A DNA stretch of 64,000 nucleotides, taken from contig NZ_CP041198.1 in the NCBI RefSeq assembly GCF_006517815.1, positions 2,480,001 through 2,544,000 on the forward strand, in the 5' to 3' direction. A program made the position numbers and the translations under genes. Within the stretch, counting starts at the first letter, position 1. Each line of letters starts with the position of its first letter. This DNA is from Pseudarthrobacter sp. NIBRBAC000502770 (GTDB lineage Bacteria; Actinomycetota; Actinomycetes; Actinomycetales; Micrococcaceae). Below the pieces are notes generated by a model, which was given only the letters and a program-made list of their open reading frames with translations, did no database searches and was not told where the DNA came from. Shown here piece by piece: positions 8,711-18,048 of this stretch.

Positions 8711-8744
8711 AGTGGCCGGCCTCCGCTGACGGAGGCCGGCCACT
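8711..8744 (-). terminator. Hairpin terminator after guaA
   Basis: Perfect 15-bp inverted repeat AGTGGCCGGCCTCCG / CGGAGGCCGGCCACT with a CTGA loop. On the minus strand it follows the guaA stop by 6 bases and is followed by GCCTTTTCCC. Confidence 0.85.
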
Positions 8745-8750
8745 AGGACG

Positions 8751-10340
8751 CTATTCCCACTCGATGGTTCCCGGCGGCTTGCTGGTAACGTCCAGCACCA
8801 CCCGGTTGACGCCGTCAACCTCGTTGGTGATCCGGTTGGAGATGCGGGCCAGCAGGTCGTACGGCAGGCGTGACCAGTCGGCGGTCATCGCGTCTTCGGA
8901 GGACACCGGACGGAGCACGATGGGGTGGCCGTAGGTGCGGCCGTCGCCCATGACGCCCACGCTGCGGACCTCCGCGAGCAGGACCACGGGCATCTGCCAT
9001 ACTTCGTTGTCCAGCCCGGCTGCGGTCAGTTCGGCGCGGGCGATGGCGTCGGCCTTGCGGAGCAGTTCCAGCCGCTCCTTGGTGATGTCGCCGACGATCC
9101 GGATGCCGAGGCCTGGGCCGGGGAACGGCTGGCGGCCGACAATTTCCTGCGGCAGGCCGAGCTGGGCGCCCACGGCACGGACCTCATCTTTGAACAGTGC
9201 GCGCAGCGGCTCAACGAGCTCGAACTGCAGGTCCTCAGGGAGGCCGCCCACATTGTGGTGGCTCTTGATGTTGGCTGCACCTTCGCCGCCGCCGGATTCG
9301 ACGACGTCCGGGTAAAGCGTGCCCTGGACCAGGAACTTGATCTTCTCGCCGTGGGCTGCGGCCTCGGCGATGATGGCCAGTTCTGCTTCTTCGAAGGCGC
9401 GGATGAACTCCCGGCCAATGATCTTGCGCTTGGTCTCGGGATCGCTGACGCCGGCCAGCGCGGACAGGAAGCGTTCCTGTTCGTTGGCCACGTACAGCTT
9501 CACGCCGGTGGCGGCCACGAAGTCGCGCTCCACCTGTTCGGCTTCGCCTTCGCGCAGGAGGCCGTGGTCCACAAACACGCAAGTGAGCTGGTCGCCCACA
9601 GCGCGCTGGACCAGGGCTGCCGCCACGGCGGAATCGACGCCGCCGGAGAGGCCGCAAATGACACGGGCATCCCCGATCTGCCGGCGGATGCGCTCCACCT
9701 GTTCTTCGAGGATGTTGCCGGTGGTCCAGTTGGGTTCGATCTTGGCGCAGTTGAACAGGAAGTTTTCGAGCACCTGCTGGCCGTAGGCGGAGTGCTTGAC
9801 CTCAGGGTGCCACTGCACACCGAAGAGGCCCTTTTCCTCGTTGGCGAAAGCGGCCACTTCCGCGCCCGCCGTCGTGGCCAGGACTTCGAAGCCTTCCGGC
9901 GCCCGGTGGACGGAGTCGCCGTGGCTCATCCAGGTCTTCTGGTGCTGGGGCATGCCCTCCAGCACGGAGCGCCCCTCGCCCAGGATGGTGGTTTCCGTGG
10001 ATCCGTACTCCCGCAGCCCGGTCTTGTCCACCTTGCCGCCCAGGGCGTTGGCCATGGCCTGGAAGCCATAGCAGATGCCAAAGACGGGAACACCCGCTTC
10101 GAAGAGGTCGGCACCCACGCTGGGGGCGCCGTCGGCATAGACGCTGGAAGGTCCGCCGGAAAGGATGATGGCGGCGGGATTCTTGGCCAGGAGCTGCTCG
10201 GTGGACCAGGTATGCGGAACCACTTCCGAATACACGTTCGCTTCCCTGACGCGGCGGGCAATCAGCTGCGCGTACTGGGCACCGTAATCAACAACCAGCA
10301 CCGGCTTCTGGGAAGTCTGGGATGCAGTGGGAGTAGTCAC
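8751..10340 (-). CDS. guaA: GMP synthase (glutamine-hydrolysing)
   Basis: A 529-residue protein that converts XMP to GMP with glutamine and ATP. The class I glutamine amidotransferase domain (about residues 12-205) has the GICYGFQ nucleophile motif and the QWHPEVKHS His/Glu pair. The ATP pyrophosphatase domain has the [13 protein letters not shown]-loop near residue 235. The C-terminal dimerisation domain ends in KPPGTIEWE, the classical GuaA terminus that contacts XMP. It works with guaB further along the same strand. The neighbouring order guaA ... guaB3 ... guaB parallels Rv3396c-Rv3411c. Confidence 0.98.
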   Translation of the reverse strand: MTTPTASQTSQKPVLVVDYGAQYAQLIARRVREANVYSEVVPHTWSTEQLLAKNPAAIILSGGPSSVYADGAPSVGADLFEAGVPVFGICYGFQAMANALGGKVDKTGLREYGSTETTILGEGRSVLEGMPQHQKTWMSHGDSVHRAPEGFEVLATTAGAEVAAFANEEKGLFGVQWHPEVKHSAYGQQVLENFLFNCAKIEPNWTTGNILEEQVERIRRQIGDARVICGLSGGVDSAVAAALVQRAVGDQLTCVFVDHGLLREGEAEQVERDFVAATGVKLYVANEQERFLSALAGVSDPETKRKIIGREFIRAFEEAELAIIAEAAAHGEKIKFLVQGTLYPDVVESGGGEGAANIKSHHNVGGLPEDLQFELVEPLRALFKDEVRAVGAQLGLPQEIVGRQPFPGPGLGIRIVGDITKERLELLRKADAIARAELTAAGLDNEVWQMPVVLLAEVRSVGVMGDGRTYGHPIVLRPVSSEDAMTADWSRLPYDLLARISNRITNEVDGVNRVVLDVTSKPPGTIEWE

Positions 10341-10443
10341 CGTAATAGCCTACTTTGCGCCCTTGCACCGGCGCACCTTGAGAGGCCCGGCTGTGACGGA
10401 GCAGACGTCCGACGGCGGGTGGCCGGCGGGCGCGAGGCACGTT

Positions 10444-10950
10444 TCAGTAGCGCTGAGGTGCCTGCGGGTTGGCGGCCAGCTCGGCCTCCACCTCGGCGTG
10501 GAACTTCTTTTCGACGATGAAGGACAGGAACGGCACCACGCCGCCCAGTGCCAGCAGGACAAGTTTCAGGAACGGCCAGCGCATCAGGGACCAGAGCCGG
10601 AAGTTCGAGATCAGGTACACAACGTACATCCAGCCGTGGACGATCAGCACGGTGACGGAGACGTTCATGCCGTTGAGCACCCCCGCCGGTTCGGCGTCGG
10701 CAAACCCGAAGCCGAACGGGTGCCCGGTCACCGCGTTGGTCCCCCCGGCGAACAGGTACTGCCCGAAGCCGTAGCGTGCCACCAGTTCCGCACACAGCAG
10801 CAGGAGCATGGTGCCGGTGAGGTAGGCCATGACCTTGTAGAACTTCAGGGCCGACCGGATCTGGGCCTCGGTACCGCCGAAACGGCGTTTCTTCCCGGAG
10901 CTCTTGCCGGAGGCCTGCGATGAGGGGGTGGCCGGTTTCGGATCAATCAT
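10444..10950 (-). CDS. DUF3817 membrane protein
   Basis: A 168-residue protein. A Ser/Lys-rich cytoplasmic N-terminus precedes the DUF3817 core, with membrane helices at about residues 38-60, 96-113 and 123-145 (FYKVMAYLTGTMLLLL; HGWMYVVYLISNF). The core is typical of small actinobacterial integral membrane proteins of unknown role. Its ATG overlaps the SURF1 stop by 4 bases (10947-10950), so the pair is translationally coupled; linkage to SURF1 hints at a respiratory-membrane connection, but this is inference. Confidence 0.85.
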   Translation of the reverse strand: MIDPKPATPSSQASGKSSGKKRRFGGTEAQIRSALKFYKVMAYLTGTMLLLLCAELVARYGFGQYLFAGGTNAVTGHPFGFGFADAEPAGVLNGMNVSVTVLIVHGWMYVVYLISNFRLWSLMRWPFLKLVLLALGGVVPFLSFIVEKKFHAEVEAELAANPQAPQRY

Positions 10951-11825
10951 GGCTGTACCTTCTGCTGGTGCTGGTCAGGCTGCTGGTGCTGTTTGGCCTG
11001 CTGTGGAAGCTGGTGCTGTTCGTCGTGCCCGTCATCGTCGGCGTCGTCAAGGGCCTCCTCGAGGTCCCGGTGGTAGTCATCCTTGACCAGGCGCCACCAG
11101 ATGAAAAGCGCGAAGCCGGCGAAGACAACCCACTCGATGGAGTAGAAGAGGTTGAGCCAGTTGATGTGCTGGGCGGGCGGCTGGGGTCCGATGTCCAATG
11201 GAAGGAGGTTCCCTGGCACCGCGGAGGCGCTCACATCCTGGCCGCCCACCACCTCTGCGGTGGCGGAGACGAAGCCGGGATAGCTGCTCACCTCCCAGTA
11301 GTTGATGAGTTCCGCCACGGAGACGGCGGAGGCCTCCCCCGCTTTGGGTGCTTTCCCGGCCACCGGCGCTTCGGACGGCAGCAGCCGCCCGGTCAGTTCA
11401 ACAAGGCCCGACGGCGGTGCTGCCGCGTCCCCGGGTTCCGCGACCCACCCGCGTGCCACCGGGATCCAGGTCTGCGGTGAGGCGCCTGCACCGGCCAGGG
11501 CCGGGGCATCTTTGACGGCGAAGGCTGAAACGACCCAGTAGCCGGTCTTGCCGTCGTGGAGCCTGCCGGGAACCAGGACCTGCTTGTCCGGGCTGTACGT
11601 CCCCTGCGCGGTGACCATTTGGTCGGCAACGCTGCCGTGGAAGAATTCACCCGGCTGCAGGGTGGTGGTGAGTGGCTGTACCTGTTCAGTGGCGGGGTTG
11701 ACCGGAACCTCGGGCTGGGTGGAGCGGCCGAACTGCCACTGGCTCAGCAGCACGAAGACCCCGGAGAGAGCGATCGCGAAGATAAAGCCTGCGATCCATC
11801 GGGGCTTAAGGGCTGTTTTCCACAC
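10947..11825 (-). CDS. SURF1-family cytochrome oxidase assembly protein
   Basis: A 292-residue protein. One membrane helix lies near residues 11-29, followed by an extracytoplasmic domain and a second helix near residues 228-244 (EWVVFAGFALFIWW). This is the standard SURF1 topology. WQFGRSTQPE after helix 1, VLVPGRLHDGKTGYWVVSAF and the terminal WLNLFYSIEWVVFAGFALF region match the family. SURF1 proteins assist haem a insertion into aa3-type oxidases. The His-rich, Gln-rich cytoplasmic tail is an actinobacterial extension. It starts at GTG 11825 and DUF3817 follows with a 4-base overlap. Confidence 0.9.
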   Translation of the reverse strand: MWKTALKPRWIAGFIFAIALSGVFVLLSQWQFGRSTQPEVPVNPATEQVQPLTTTLQPGEFFHGSVADQMVTAQGTYSPDKQVLVPGRLHDGKTGYWVVSAFAVKDAPALAGAGASPQTWIPVARGWVAEPGDAAAPPSGLVELTGRLLPSEAPVAGKAPKAGEASAVSVAELINYWEVSSYPGFVSATAEVVGGQDVSASAVPGNLLPLDIGPQPPAQHINWLNLFYSIEWVVFAGFALFIWWRLVKDDYHRDLEEALDDADDDGHDEQHQLPQQAKQHQQPDQHQQKVQP

Positions 11826-11905
11826 GTCTTAACCGTACTTCGTACTTCTGTAGAACAACTAAACGCCAAGGGCGTCCGGGCTCGGAGGCGGGACCGGGGA
11901 GGCGC

Positions 11906-12394
11906 CTAGTGGTCGAAGAACACCAGGCTGGAGTTGATGAGCTCGGCGATTACTTCTGCGTCATAGGCACGCCGAAGCGACTCGCGGAATGACTCCTTGG
12001 AGAGTGACCGGGCCAGGGTGGCCAGGACTTCCAGATGGTCGGAGAACGAGCTGGCCGGGGTGGCGATCAGCAGGATGACCGTGGCGGGGCCGTCGGCGGC
12101 TCCGAAATCCAGCGCGTGGCCGTACTTGGCAATGCCGACGGCGATGGAGGTTTGCGATACGAACTCGCTGCGGGCATGCGGCAGCCCGATGCCGCCCGGG
12201 AGCCCCGTGGCCAGCTGATGCTCCCGGGCGTTGACGTTCTTCAGGAACCCGTCAAGATCCGAGATCCGCCCGGCGGCGTAGAGCCGCTCTGCCAGTTGGT
12301 TGGTGGCGTCGGTCTTGTCCTTCGCCTCCATTTCCAGGATCACCATGTCGGCGGTGGTCAGGTGGGCGTCATACGGGTCCAGTGGTTCCGCCAA
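11906..12394 (-). CDS. PTS EIIA-2 domain protein
   Basis: A 162-residue stand-alone PTS IIA domain of the fructose/mannitol type. The phospho-accepting His is in GLPHARSE, near residue 73, with the downstream SIAVGI and SDHLEVLATLA segments conserved. The start is a TTG at 12394 preceded by a good GAAGGG ribosome-binding site. It lies 38 bases downstream of glpD, likely in one transcript. No IIB/IIC transporter is present, so it could act in regulation or serve a distant permease. Confidence 0.88.
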   Translation of the reverse strand: MAEPLDPYDAHLTTADMVILEMEAKDKTDATNQLAERLYAAGRISDLDGFLKNVNAREHQLATGLPGGIGLPHARSEFVSQTSIAVGIAKYGHALDFGAADGPATVILLIATPASSFSDHLEVLATLARSLSKESFRESLRRAYDAEVIAELINSSLVFFDH

Positions 12395-12432
12395 GGCGTA
12401 TCCCTTCGGTCAGCAGTGGGGCGAACGGCCCC

Positions 12433-14172
12433 TCAACGCAAGGGCACGATGTCTTCCGCGCCCAGGCGGGCGGCGTCTGCGGATTCGTCGTCCGGCTGTT
12501 GCTGGCTAAGGCGTTCGGCCTCCACGCGGGCAAGGTAGTGGCGGACTTCGTTTTCACGCTGCGTGTCACTCCAGCCGAGGACGTCACCCATCAGTTTAGC
12601 GACAACGGGAGCGGCCGACACTCCGCGGTCCCAGGATTCGATGGAGATCCTGGTGCGGCGGGTGAGGACGTCCTGGACATGGCGGGCACCTTCATGGCTT
12701 GCGGCGTAGACCGCCTCTGCCTGCAAGTAATCGTCGGCGCCGGGGAGTGGCTCCGCCAGCTCCGGGTTCTGCTCAATAATGGCCAGGACCTCAGGCGTCA
12801 TGGAGCCGTACCGGTTGAGCAGGTGCTCGATCCGCGCCACGTGGACACCGGATTCCTCCGCGGTGCGGTTCCGGCGGTTCCAGGCCGCCCGGAAACCGCT
12901 GGCACCCAGCAACGGGATGGTCTCGGTGCAGCTCGGCGGGACCCGCTCATCCATGGTGCGGGTGGCCTCGTCGACGGCATCTTTGGCCATGACCCGGTAA
13001 GTGGTCCATTTTCCACCGGCAACCACCACCAGCCCGGGGACGGGGTGCGCCACGACGTGTTCGCGGGAGAGCTTGGCGGTGGAGTCGTTTTCGCCGGCCA
13101 GCAGGGGCCGCAGCCCCGCGTAGACTCCTTCGACGTCTTCCCTGGTCAGGGGCCGTTTCAGCACCTGGTTGACGTGTTCCAGGACGTAGTCGATGTCCTT
13201 GCTGGAAGCGGCAGGGTGGGCCTTGTCCAGGTGCCAGTCCGTGTCGGTGGTGCCGATGATCCAGTGCCGTCCCCACGGGATGACGAACAGGACCGATTTC
13301 TCGGTGCGCAGGATCAGGCCAACCGTGGACTGGAAGCGGTCGCGGGGCACCACAAGGTGGATGCCCTTGGAGGCGCGGACCTTCAGCTGGCCGCGGTCGG
13401 TGACCATGGCCTGGGTTTCGTCGGTCCATACGCCGGTGGCATTGATGACCTGTTTGGCGCGGATGCTGAACTGGCTCCCGTCTTCGCGGTTTTCCACTTT
13501 GGCACCGACCACCCGCTCGCCTTCGCGGAGGAAGTCCACCACTTTCATCTGGTTCACGGCATGGGCGCCGTAGTAGGCAGCAGTGCGGACCAGGTTGGCG
13601 CAGTATTTGGCGTCGTCCACCTGCCCGTCGTAGTACCGGATGGACCCCACGAATGCGTCGTCCTTCAGGCTGGGCGCGGCGCGCAGGGTGCCCCGCCTGC
13701 TCAGGTGCTTGTGGAACGGGACGCCGCGGCTGTGCCCACTGGAGATGGACATGGCGTCATAGAGGGCGATGCCGGCACCAACATAGGGCCGCTCGATGAA
13801 GGGTTTGGTCAGCGGATACAGGAACGGCACCGGCCGGGCCAGGTGGGGGGCAATCTCGGAGAGGAGCAGCCCGCGTTCCTGCAGGGCCTCCTTGACCAGG
13901 GCAAAGTCCAGCATTTCCAGGTAGCGCAAGCCACCGTGGATAAGTTTTGAAGACCGGGATGACGTCCCCGCAGCCCAGTCGCTTGCCTCGACGATGCCGA
14001 CGCTCAACCCCCGGGTCACGGCGTCAAGGGCGGCTCCCGTGCCGACGATGCCGCCGCCCACAATCAGGATGTCGAGTTCCTGGCCGGGTTCCGTGGTGGC
14101 GCGCAGCCGCTGGATGGATGCTTCCCTGGCTTCGGGGCCAAGGACCCCGCCGTTTGCAGGAACACTCTTCAT
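12433..14172 (-). CDS. glpD: Glycerol-3-phosphate dehydrogenase (FAD, aerobic)
   Basis: A 579-residue membrane-associated flavoprotein that oxidises glycerol-3-phosphate to DHAP, passing electrons to quinone. The FAD-binding GGGIVGTGAALDA is near residues 39-51, then the SRSSKLIHGGLRYLE signature, and ATGVWTD and GGKWTTYR further on. The C-terminal DAO_C domain is present. The N-terminal extension of about 30 residues is common in actinobacterial GlpD. It is followed by the PTS IIA gene. No glpK/glpF is in the window. Confidence 0.96.
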   Translation of the reverse strand: MKSVPANGGVLGPEAREASIQRLRATTEPGQELDILIVGGGIVGTGAALDAVTRGLSVGIVEASDWAAGTSSRSSKLIHGGLRYLEMLDFALVKEALQERGLLLSEIAPHLARPVPFLYPLTKPFIERPYVGAGIALYDAMSISSGHSRGVPFHKHLSRRGTLRAAPSLKDDAFVGSIRYYDGQVDDAKYCANLVRTAAYYGAHAVNQMKVVDFLREGERVVGAKVENREDGSQFSIRAKQVINATGVWTDETQAMVTDRGQLKVRASKGIHLVVPRDRFQSTVGLILRTEKSVLFVIPWGRHWIIGTTDTDWHLDKAHPAASSKDIDYVLEHVNQVLKRPLTREDVEGVYAGLRPLLAGENDSTAKLSREHVVAHPVPGLVVVAGGKWTTYRVMAKDAVDEATRTMDERVPPSCTETIPLLGASGFRAAWNRRNRTAEESGVHVARIEHLLNRYGSMTPEVLAIIEQNPELAEPLPGADDYLQAEAVYAASHEGARHVQDVLTRRTRISIESWDRGVSAAPVVAKLMGDVLGWSDTQRENEVRHYLARVEAERLSQQQPDDESADAARLGAEDIVPLR

Positions 14173-14235
14173 TGAACGCCTCCAGTGCCTCTAGTGCCGG
14201 TAGTAAACCCACACTACTTGCTCGTGGCGTGCTTG

Positions 14236-14263
14236 GGCAGGGCGGGCCAGCGCCCGCCCTGCC
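14236..14263 (-). terminator. GC-rich hairpin between guaB3 and glpD
   Basis: Perfect 12-bp stem GGCAGGGCGGGC / GCCCGCCCTGCC with a 4-base loop, 8 bases after the guaB3 stop. No T-run follows, so termination is likely but may be partial. Confidence 0.6.
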
Positions 14264-14271
14264 GCGGAGCC

Positions 14272-15408
14272 TTAGTTGCCGGCGTAAGGCGACACCACGA
14301 CGTCGACCCGCTGGAATTCCTTCAGGTCGGAATATCCGGTGGTGGCCATGGAGCGCCGCAGGGCGCCAATGAGGTTGGACGTGCCGTTGGTGTGGTGGCC
14401 GGGCCCAAAGAGGACCTCCTGCAGCGGGCCGACGGTGCCCACGTTGGCGCGGTCTCCGCGGGGCAGTTCGGTGTGGTGCGCTTCCTGGCCCCAGTGCCAT
14501 CCCTTGCCCGGTGCTTCTTCTGCCCGGGCCAAGGCACTCCCCAGCATGACGGCGTCGGCGCCCATGGCGATTGCCTTGACGATGTCGCCCGAGGTGCCCA
14601 TCCCGCCGTCGGCAATGACGTGGACGTAGCGGCCGCCGGACTCGTCCATGTAGTCGCGGCGGGCGGCTGCGACGTCGGAGATGGCGGAGGCCATGGGCGA
14701 GTGGATGCCCAGGGCGCGGCGGGTGGTGGTGGTGGCGCCGCCGCCGAAGCCGACCAGGACGCCTGCGGCGCCGGTGCGCATGAGGTGCAGCGCCGGGGTG
14801 TAGCCTGCTGCGCCGCCCACGATCACCGGGACGTCGAGTTCGTAGATGAACTGCTTGAGGTTCAGCGGCTCGTGGTCCTTGGAGACGTGCTCGGCGGACA
14901 CGGTGGTGCCGCGGATGACGAAGATATCGACGCCGGCCGCCAGGACGGTCTTGTAGTGTTCCTGGGTGCGCTGCGGTGTCAGTGACCCGGCAACGGTGAC
15001 GCCGGCCTCGCGGATCTCAGCCAGGCGGGAGGTGATGAGCTCCGGCTGGATGGGGGCCCGGTAAAGCTCCTGCATGCGCCCGGTCACGGCGGGGCTGTTG
15101 GTTTCGTCCTCCAGCGCCGCAATTTCGTCCAGGACCGACTGCGGATCCTCGTACCGGGTCCAGAGGCCTTCCAGGTCCAGCACGCCAAGGCCGCCCAGCT
15201 TGCCGAGGGCGATTGCGGTGGCCGGGGACATGGCCGAGTCCATCGGCGCGGCGATCACCGGCATCTCGAACTGATAGGCGTCGATCTGCCAGGAGACGGA
15301 GACGTCCTTGGGGTCGCGGGTGCGACGGTTGGGGACGATTGCAATGTCATCCAGGGAGTAGGCACGACGCCCACGCTTGCCACGGCCGATCTCGATCTCA
15401 TAAGTCAC
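14272..15408 (-). CDS. guaB3: GuaB3-family IMP dehydrogenase-like protein
   Basis: A 378-residue protein, TIM barrel without the CBS pair found in true IMPDH. The start MTYEIEIGRGKRGRRAYSLD is typical of the actinobacterial GuaB3 group. It includes a FMN/phosphate loop region (VIADGGMGTSGDIVKAIAMG) and the MLGSALARAEEAPG segment. The usual catalytic-loop Cys motif (GSICTT) of IMPDH is replaced around VGFGGGATTTTRRALG. GuaB3 proteins lack clear IMPDH activity, and some act as GMP-reductase-like enzymes; the role here is unresolved. In mycobacteria it is adjacent to guaB2, but here about 4.2 kb separates them. Confidence 0.93.
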   Translation of the reverse strand: MTYEIEIGRGKRGRRAYSLDDIAIVPNRRTRDPKDVSVSWQIDAYQFEMPVIAAPMDSAMSPATAIALGKLGGLGVLDLEGLWTRYEDPQSVLDEIAALEDETNSPAVTGRMQELYRAPIQPELITSRLAEIREAGVTVAGSLTPQRTQEHYKTVLAAGVDIFVIRGTTVSAEHVSKDHEPLNLKQFIYELDVPVIVGGAAGYTPALHLMRTGAAGVLVGFGGGATTTTRRALGIHSPMASAISDVAAARRDYMDESGGRYVHVIADGGMGTSGDIVKAIAMGADAVMLGSALARAEEAPGKGWHWGQEAHHTELPRGDRANVGTVGPLQEVLFGPGHHTNGTSNLIGALRRSMATTGYSDLKEFQRVDVVVSPYAGN

Positions 15409-15530
15409 TGCTCTAGGTTATCCCAGCGGCTTCGGTGAACTGGCCCGGCTGTGTCCGTCCGGGTAGCGCTGCCGGTTGGAGCGTTGCCATCGAAGGCGGA
15501 CCCGTCCTGGCCTCCCATTAGAGTGGCGTG

Positions 15531-16136
15531 ATGGGCGCACGCTGGATTTTCGACGGGCACATCGCCGGGATTGGCACTGCCTCCGGGCTGCGCACCGTCG
15601 TGGGCATCTGGCAGGACTCCCCCTTTGGTTCATTTGCCGATGTCATGGTGCAGCAGCCTTCGGGGCACCGGATGCTGCTGGCTCCCTCACCCGAAGTGGC
15701 TGGCTTCATATCGGCCACATACAGCTTTGACGAGGTACAGGTCGGGGAGGTTCACGCCTCGCTCGCCGGACAGGTGTTGACGGTCGACGCCGGCCCGCTG
15801 GCCATCCGGGCTGCCACCGGACCGCGTACCCTTCTCGGAACAGCGCTGCGGGCAGTGCCCCGGCGCCTTGCGGTCCATCCCCGGTGGCTCGCCGCGGTCA
15901 ATCCGCTCGCCGCCCTCGCGGCACCCGGCGCCCGCACGTACGGCACTGCCGGCAGCGGCAGGGCTGAGTTCTACGGGGTGACTGACCTGCACCACGTGAC
16001 CTCCGCCGTCGTCAGCTGGGAAGGATCCGACGCCGGGGCGCTGGCTCCCATCCGGCCCGCCGTCACGTTCGGCTTCAGCAGCGTGCCGCCGCGGCCAAGC
16101 CTTGCCCGTGTCCGAACCACAGTTGTGGAGGCATGA
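15531..16136 (+). CDS. Hypothetical protein, no recognised family
   Basis: A protein of about 201 residues (ATG 15531; a GTG at 15528 is immediately upstream), opposite in direction to its neighbours and divergent from guaB3. No membrane helix or signal peptide is evident, and no motif was recognised. The sequence alternates beta-like hydrophobic stretches, rich in Ala, Pro and Val. Codon use matches the neighbouring genes, so it is probably a real gene. Divergence from guaB3 means the 120-base gap 15409-15530 holds two promoters. Confidence 0.65.
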   Translation: MGARWIFDGHIAGIGTASGLRTVVGIWQDSPFGSFADVMVQQPSGHRMLLAPSPEVAGFISATYSFDEVQVGEVHASLAGQVLTVDAGPLAIRAATGPRTLLGTALRAVPRRLAVHPRWLAAVNPLAALAAPGARTYGTAGSGRAEFYGVTDLHHVTSAVVSWEGSDAGALAPIRPAVTFGFSSVPPRPSLARVRTTVVEA

Positions 16137-16148
16137 CGGGCAGCCGCG

Positions 16149-18008
16149 TCAGACTTCTTCAGGTTCATCGACCGTCAGCTGCGATTCGAACATCCTGAAG
16201 TAGCGGCCGCGCAGGGCAACCAACTCCTTGTGCGTGCCCTGCTCCACCACTTCCCCGTCCTCCAGCATGTACACGACGTCCGCCTTCTCGATGGTGGCGA
16301 GCCGGTGGCTGATAGCGATGATGGTGCTGCTGCGGTCCGCAAAGAGCCGGGTGAAGATGCGGTGCTCGGCGAGGGCGTCGATGGCGGAGGTGGGCTCGTC
16401 CATCACCATGAAGGACGCGTCCCGGTAGAAGTTCCTGGCCATGGCAAGGCGCTGCCACTGGCCTCCCGAAAGGCCGCTCCCCTTCCGCCCCCGTGGATCC
16501 TCCATCCAGTTGCTGACGTGGTTGTCCAGGCCGTTGGGCAACCTGTTGATGAATTCCAGGGCCTCCGCGTCCGAGGCCGCCCTGCGGATGCGTTCATCAT
16601 CCCGGGCCGAGTCGACGTCCCCGAAGTAGATGTTCTCGGCCGCCGTGGCGAACTCATACTTGAGGAACTCCTGGCTGAGCACGGCCAAGTGCCGGTGCCA
16701 GGAGGTGACGTCGACGGCGGCGAGGTCCACGCCGCCGAGCAGGACCTGGCCGGAGTCAGGCCGGTAGAGCCCGGCGAGGATGCGGATCAGCGTCGACTTC
16801 CCGGCCCCGTTCTCACCCACGATGGCGATGTGCTGGCCCCGCCGGATAGTGAGGCTGATGCCCCGGATGACTTCGATGTCGCTTCCGGTGTAGGTGAAGC
16901 GGATGTCCTTCAGCTCAATTTCCCGCGGGGCTTCCAGCAGCGGCGGGGCATGCTCAGAGTGCACGGGCATCGCCATGAACAGCTCGTAGTCCTTCAGGTT
17001 CGCGAGGTCTTCGTCAATGGAGCTGAGCGAGGACACCAGGTTATTGGCCGTGGACAATGCACGGCTGACGATCTGCTGTACGTAGAGGAACTGGCCCACC
17101 GGGGCTGCGCGGGCAATGATCTGCCCCACCACCCAAATCAAGGACACCACCTCGGCACCGTACTGCAGGGCGTCCGCAGCCAACTGCCTGGGAATGTACC
17201 GGCGCTGGTAGTCCAGCCGGCGACGCTCGTCCGCATCACGAAGGCGCGAGCGAAGGTCCATGAGGAAACTGACGATGCCGTAAAGCCGCATTTCGGCAAT
17301 GTGCTGCGGCCGGAGGAGGTTGGTCTCGATCATGCGGCGCTGGCGGCGTGAATCAACCTGCGTGTTCCAGTGCGCGATCTGCTCCCTGGACAGCTTGAAC
17401 TGCAGGTACACGCTGGGGACGATGGCCACCAGGACGATGACGGCGATCCACCAGCTGACCAGCAGCAGGGCGCCGATGGCCAGGATGACTGAGATCAACT
17501 GGGTGAAGATTGCTGCGATGCGGTCCAGGACGCGCGCATACGAATCCGAAAACCGTTTGGCACGGTCGTAGAGGTCCACTGTCTCCTTGTCGTCGTACCG
17601 CCAGAACTCGAGGGCAAGGAAGCGTTCGTACATCTGGTCACCGACGATGGCCCCCACCTTGAAGCTCATCAACTGCTGGATATACCGGTCGATGCTGTTG
17701 AAGGCGCCCCAGAAGAGACCCAGCGCGGCAGTGACGACGACGTAGACGATCGCAAGGCGCCCCGCCGCGGCGTCGCCCGCGTAGGCTGCCGCCAAAGCCG
17801 TGGTGGTGAGGGACGCGAAGTAGGTGGTGACCAGCGGCAGCACGGCCGAAATCAGCGAGCCAAGCACTTTCATGACCACCGCGCCCGGGGAGGCGCGGAA
17901 ACTCACCCGGAGAACCTGGGCCACGGCCTTGGCATAGGGACGCAGCGCCAGCCGCTTTTGCGGGTCGCGTTTAGGGGCCAGTTCCGCCGGATGGCGCGGT
18001 TGGGACAT
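16149..18008 (-). CDS. ABC transporter, fused permease-ATPase
   Basis: A 619-residue type I exporter half-transporter. The N-terminal membrane domain covers about residues 45-340 with six helices. The nucleotide-binding domain covers about residues 375-605, with Walker A GENGAGKST, the signature region GSGLSGGQWQRLAMAR, Walker B FMVMDEPTS and the H-loop AISHRLATI. Such fused proteins work as homodimers or pair with a second half. Substrate unknown; lipids, drugs or peptides are possible. It ends near the DUF222 gene and is not obviously part of a larger operon. Confidence 0.92.
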   Translation of the reverse strand: MSQPRHPAELAPKRDPQKRLALRPYAKAVAQVLRVSFRASPGAVVMKVLGSLISAVLPLVTTYFASLTTTALAAAYAGDAAAGRLAIVYVVVTAALGLFWGAFNSIDRYIQQLMSFKVGAIVGDQMYERFLALEFWRYDDKETVDLYDRAKRFSDSYARVLDRIAAIFTQLISVILAIGALLLVSWWIAVIVLVAIVPSVYLQFKLSREQIAHWNTQVDSRRQRRMIETNLLRPQHIAEMRLYGIVSFLMDLRSRLRDADERRRLDYQRRYIPRQLAADALQYGAEVVSLIWVVGQIIARAAPVGQFLYVQQIVSRALSTANNLVSSLSSIDEDLANLKDYELFMAMPVHSEHAPPLLEAPREIELKDIRFTYTGSDIEVIRGISLTIRRGQHIAIVGENGAGKSTLIRILAGLYRPDSGQVLLGGVDLAAVDVTSWHRHLAVLSQEFLKYEFATAAENIYFGDVDSARDDERIRRAASDAEALEFINRLPNGLDNHVSNWMEDPRGRKGSGLSGGQWQRLAMARNFYRDASFMVMDEPTSAIDALAEHRIFTRLFADRSSTIIAISHRLATIEKADVVYMLEDGEVVEQGTHKELVALRGRYFRMFESQLTVDEPEEV

Positions 18009-18048
18009 GGAATCAGCCTAGCGCCGGACTGGACATGAAAGACGGCCG

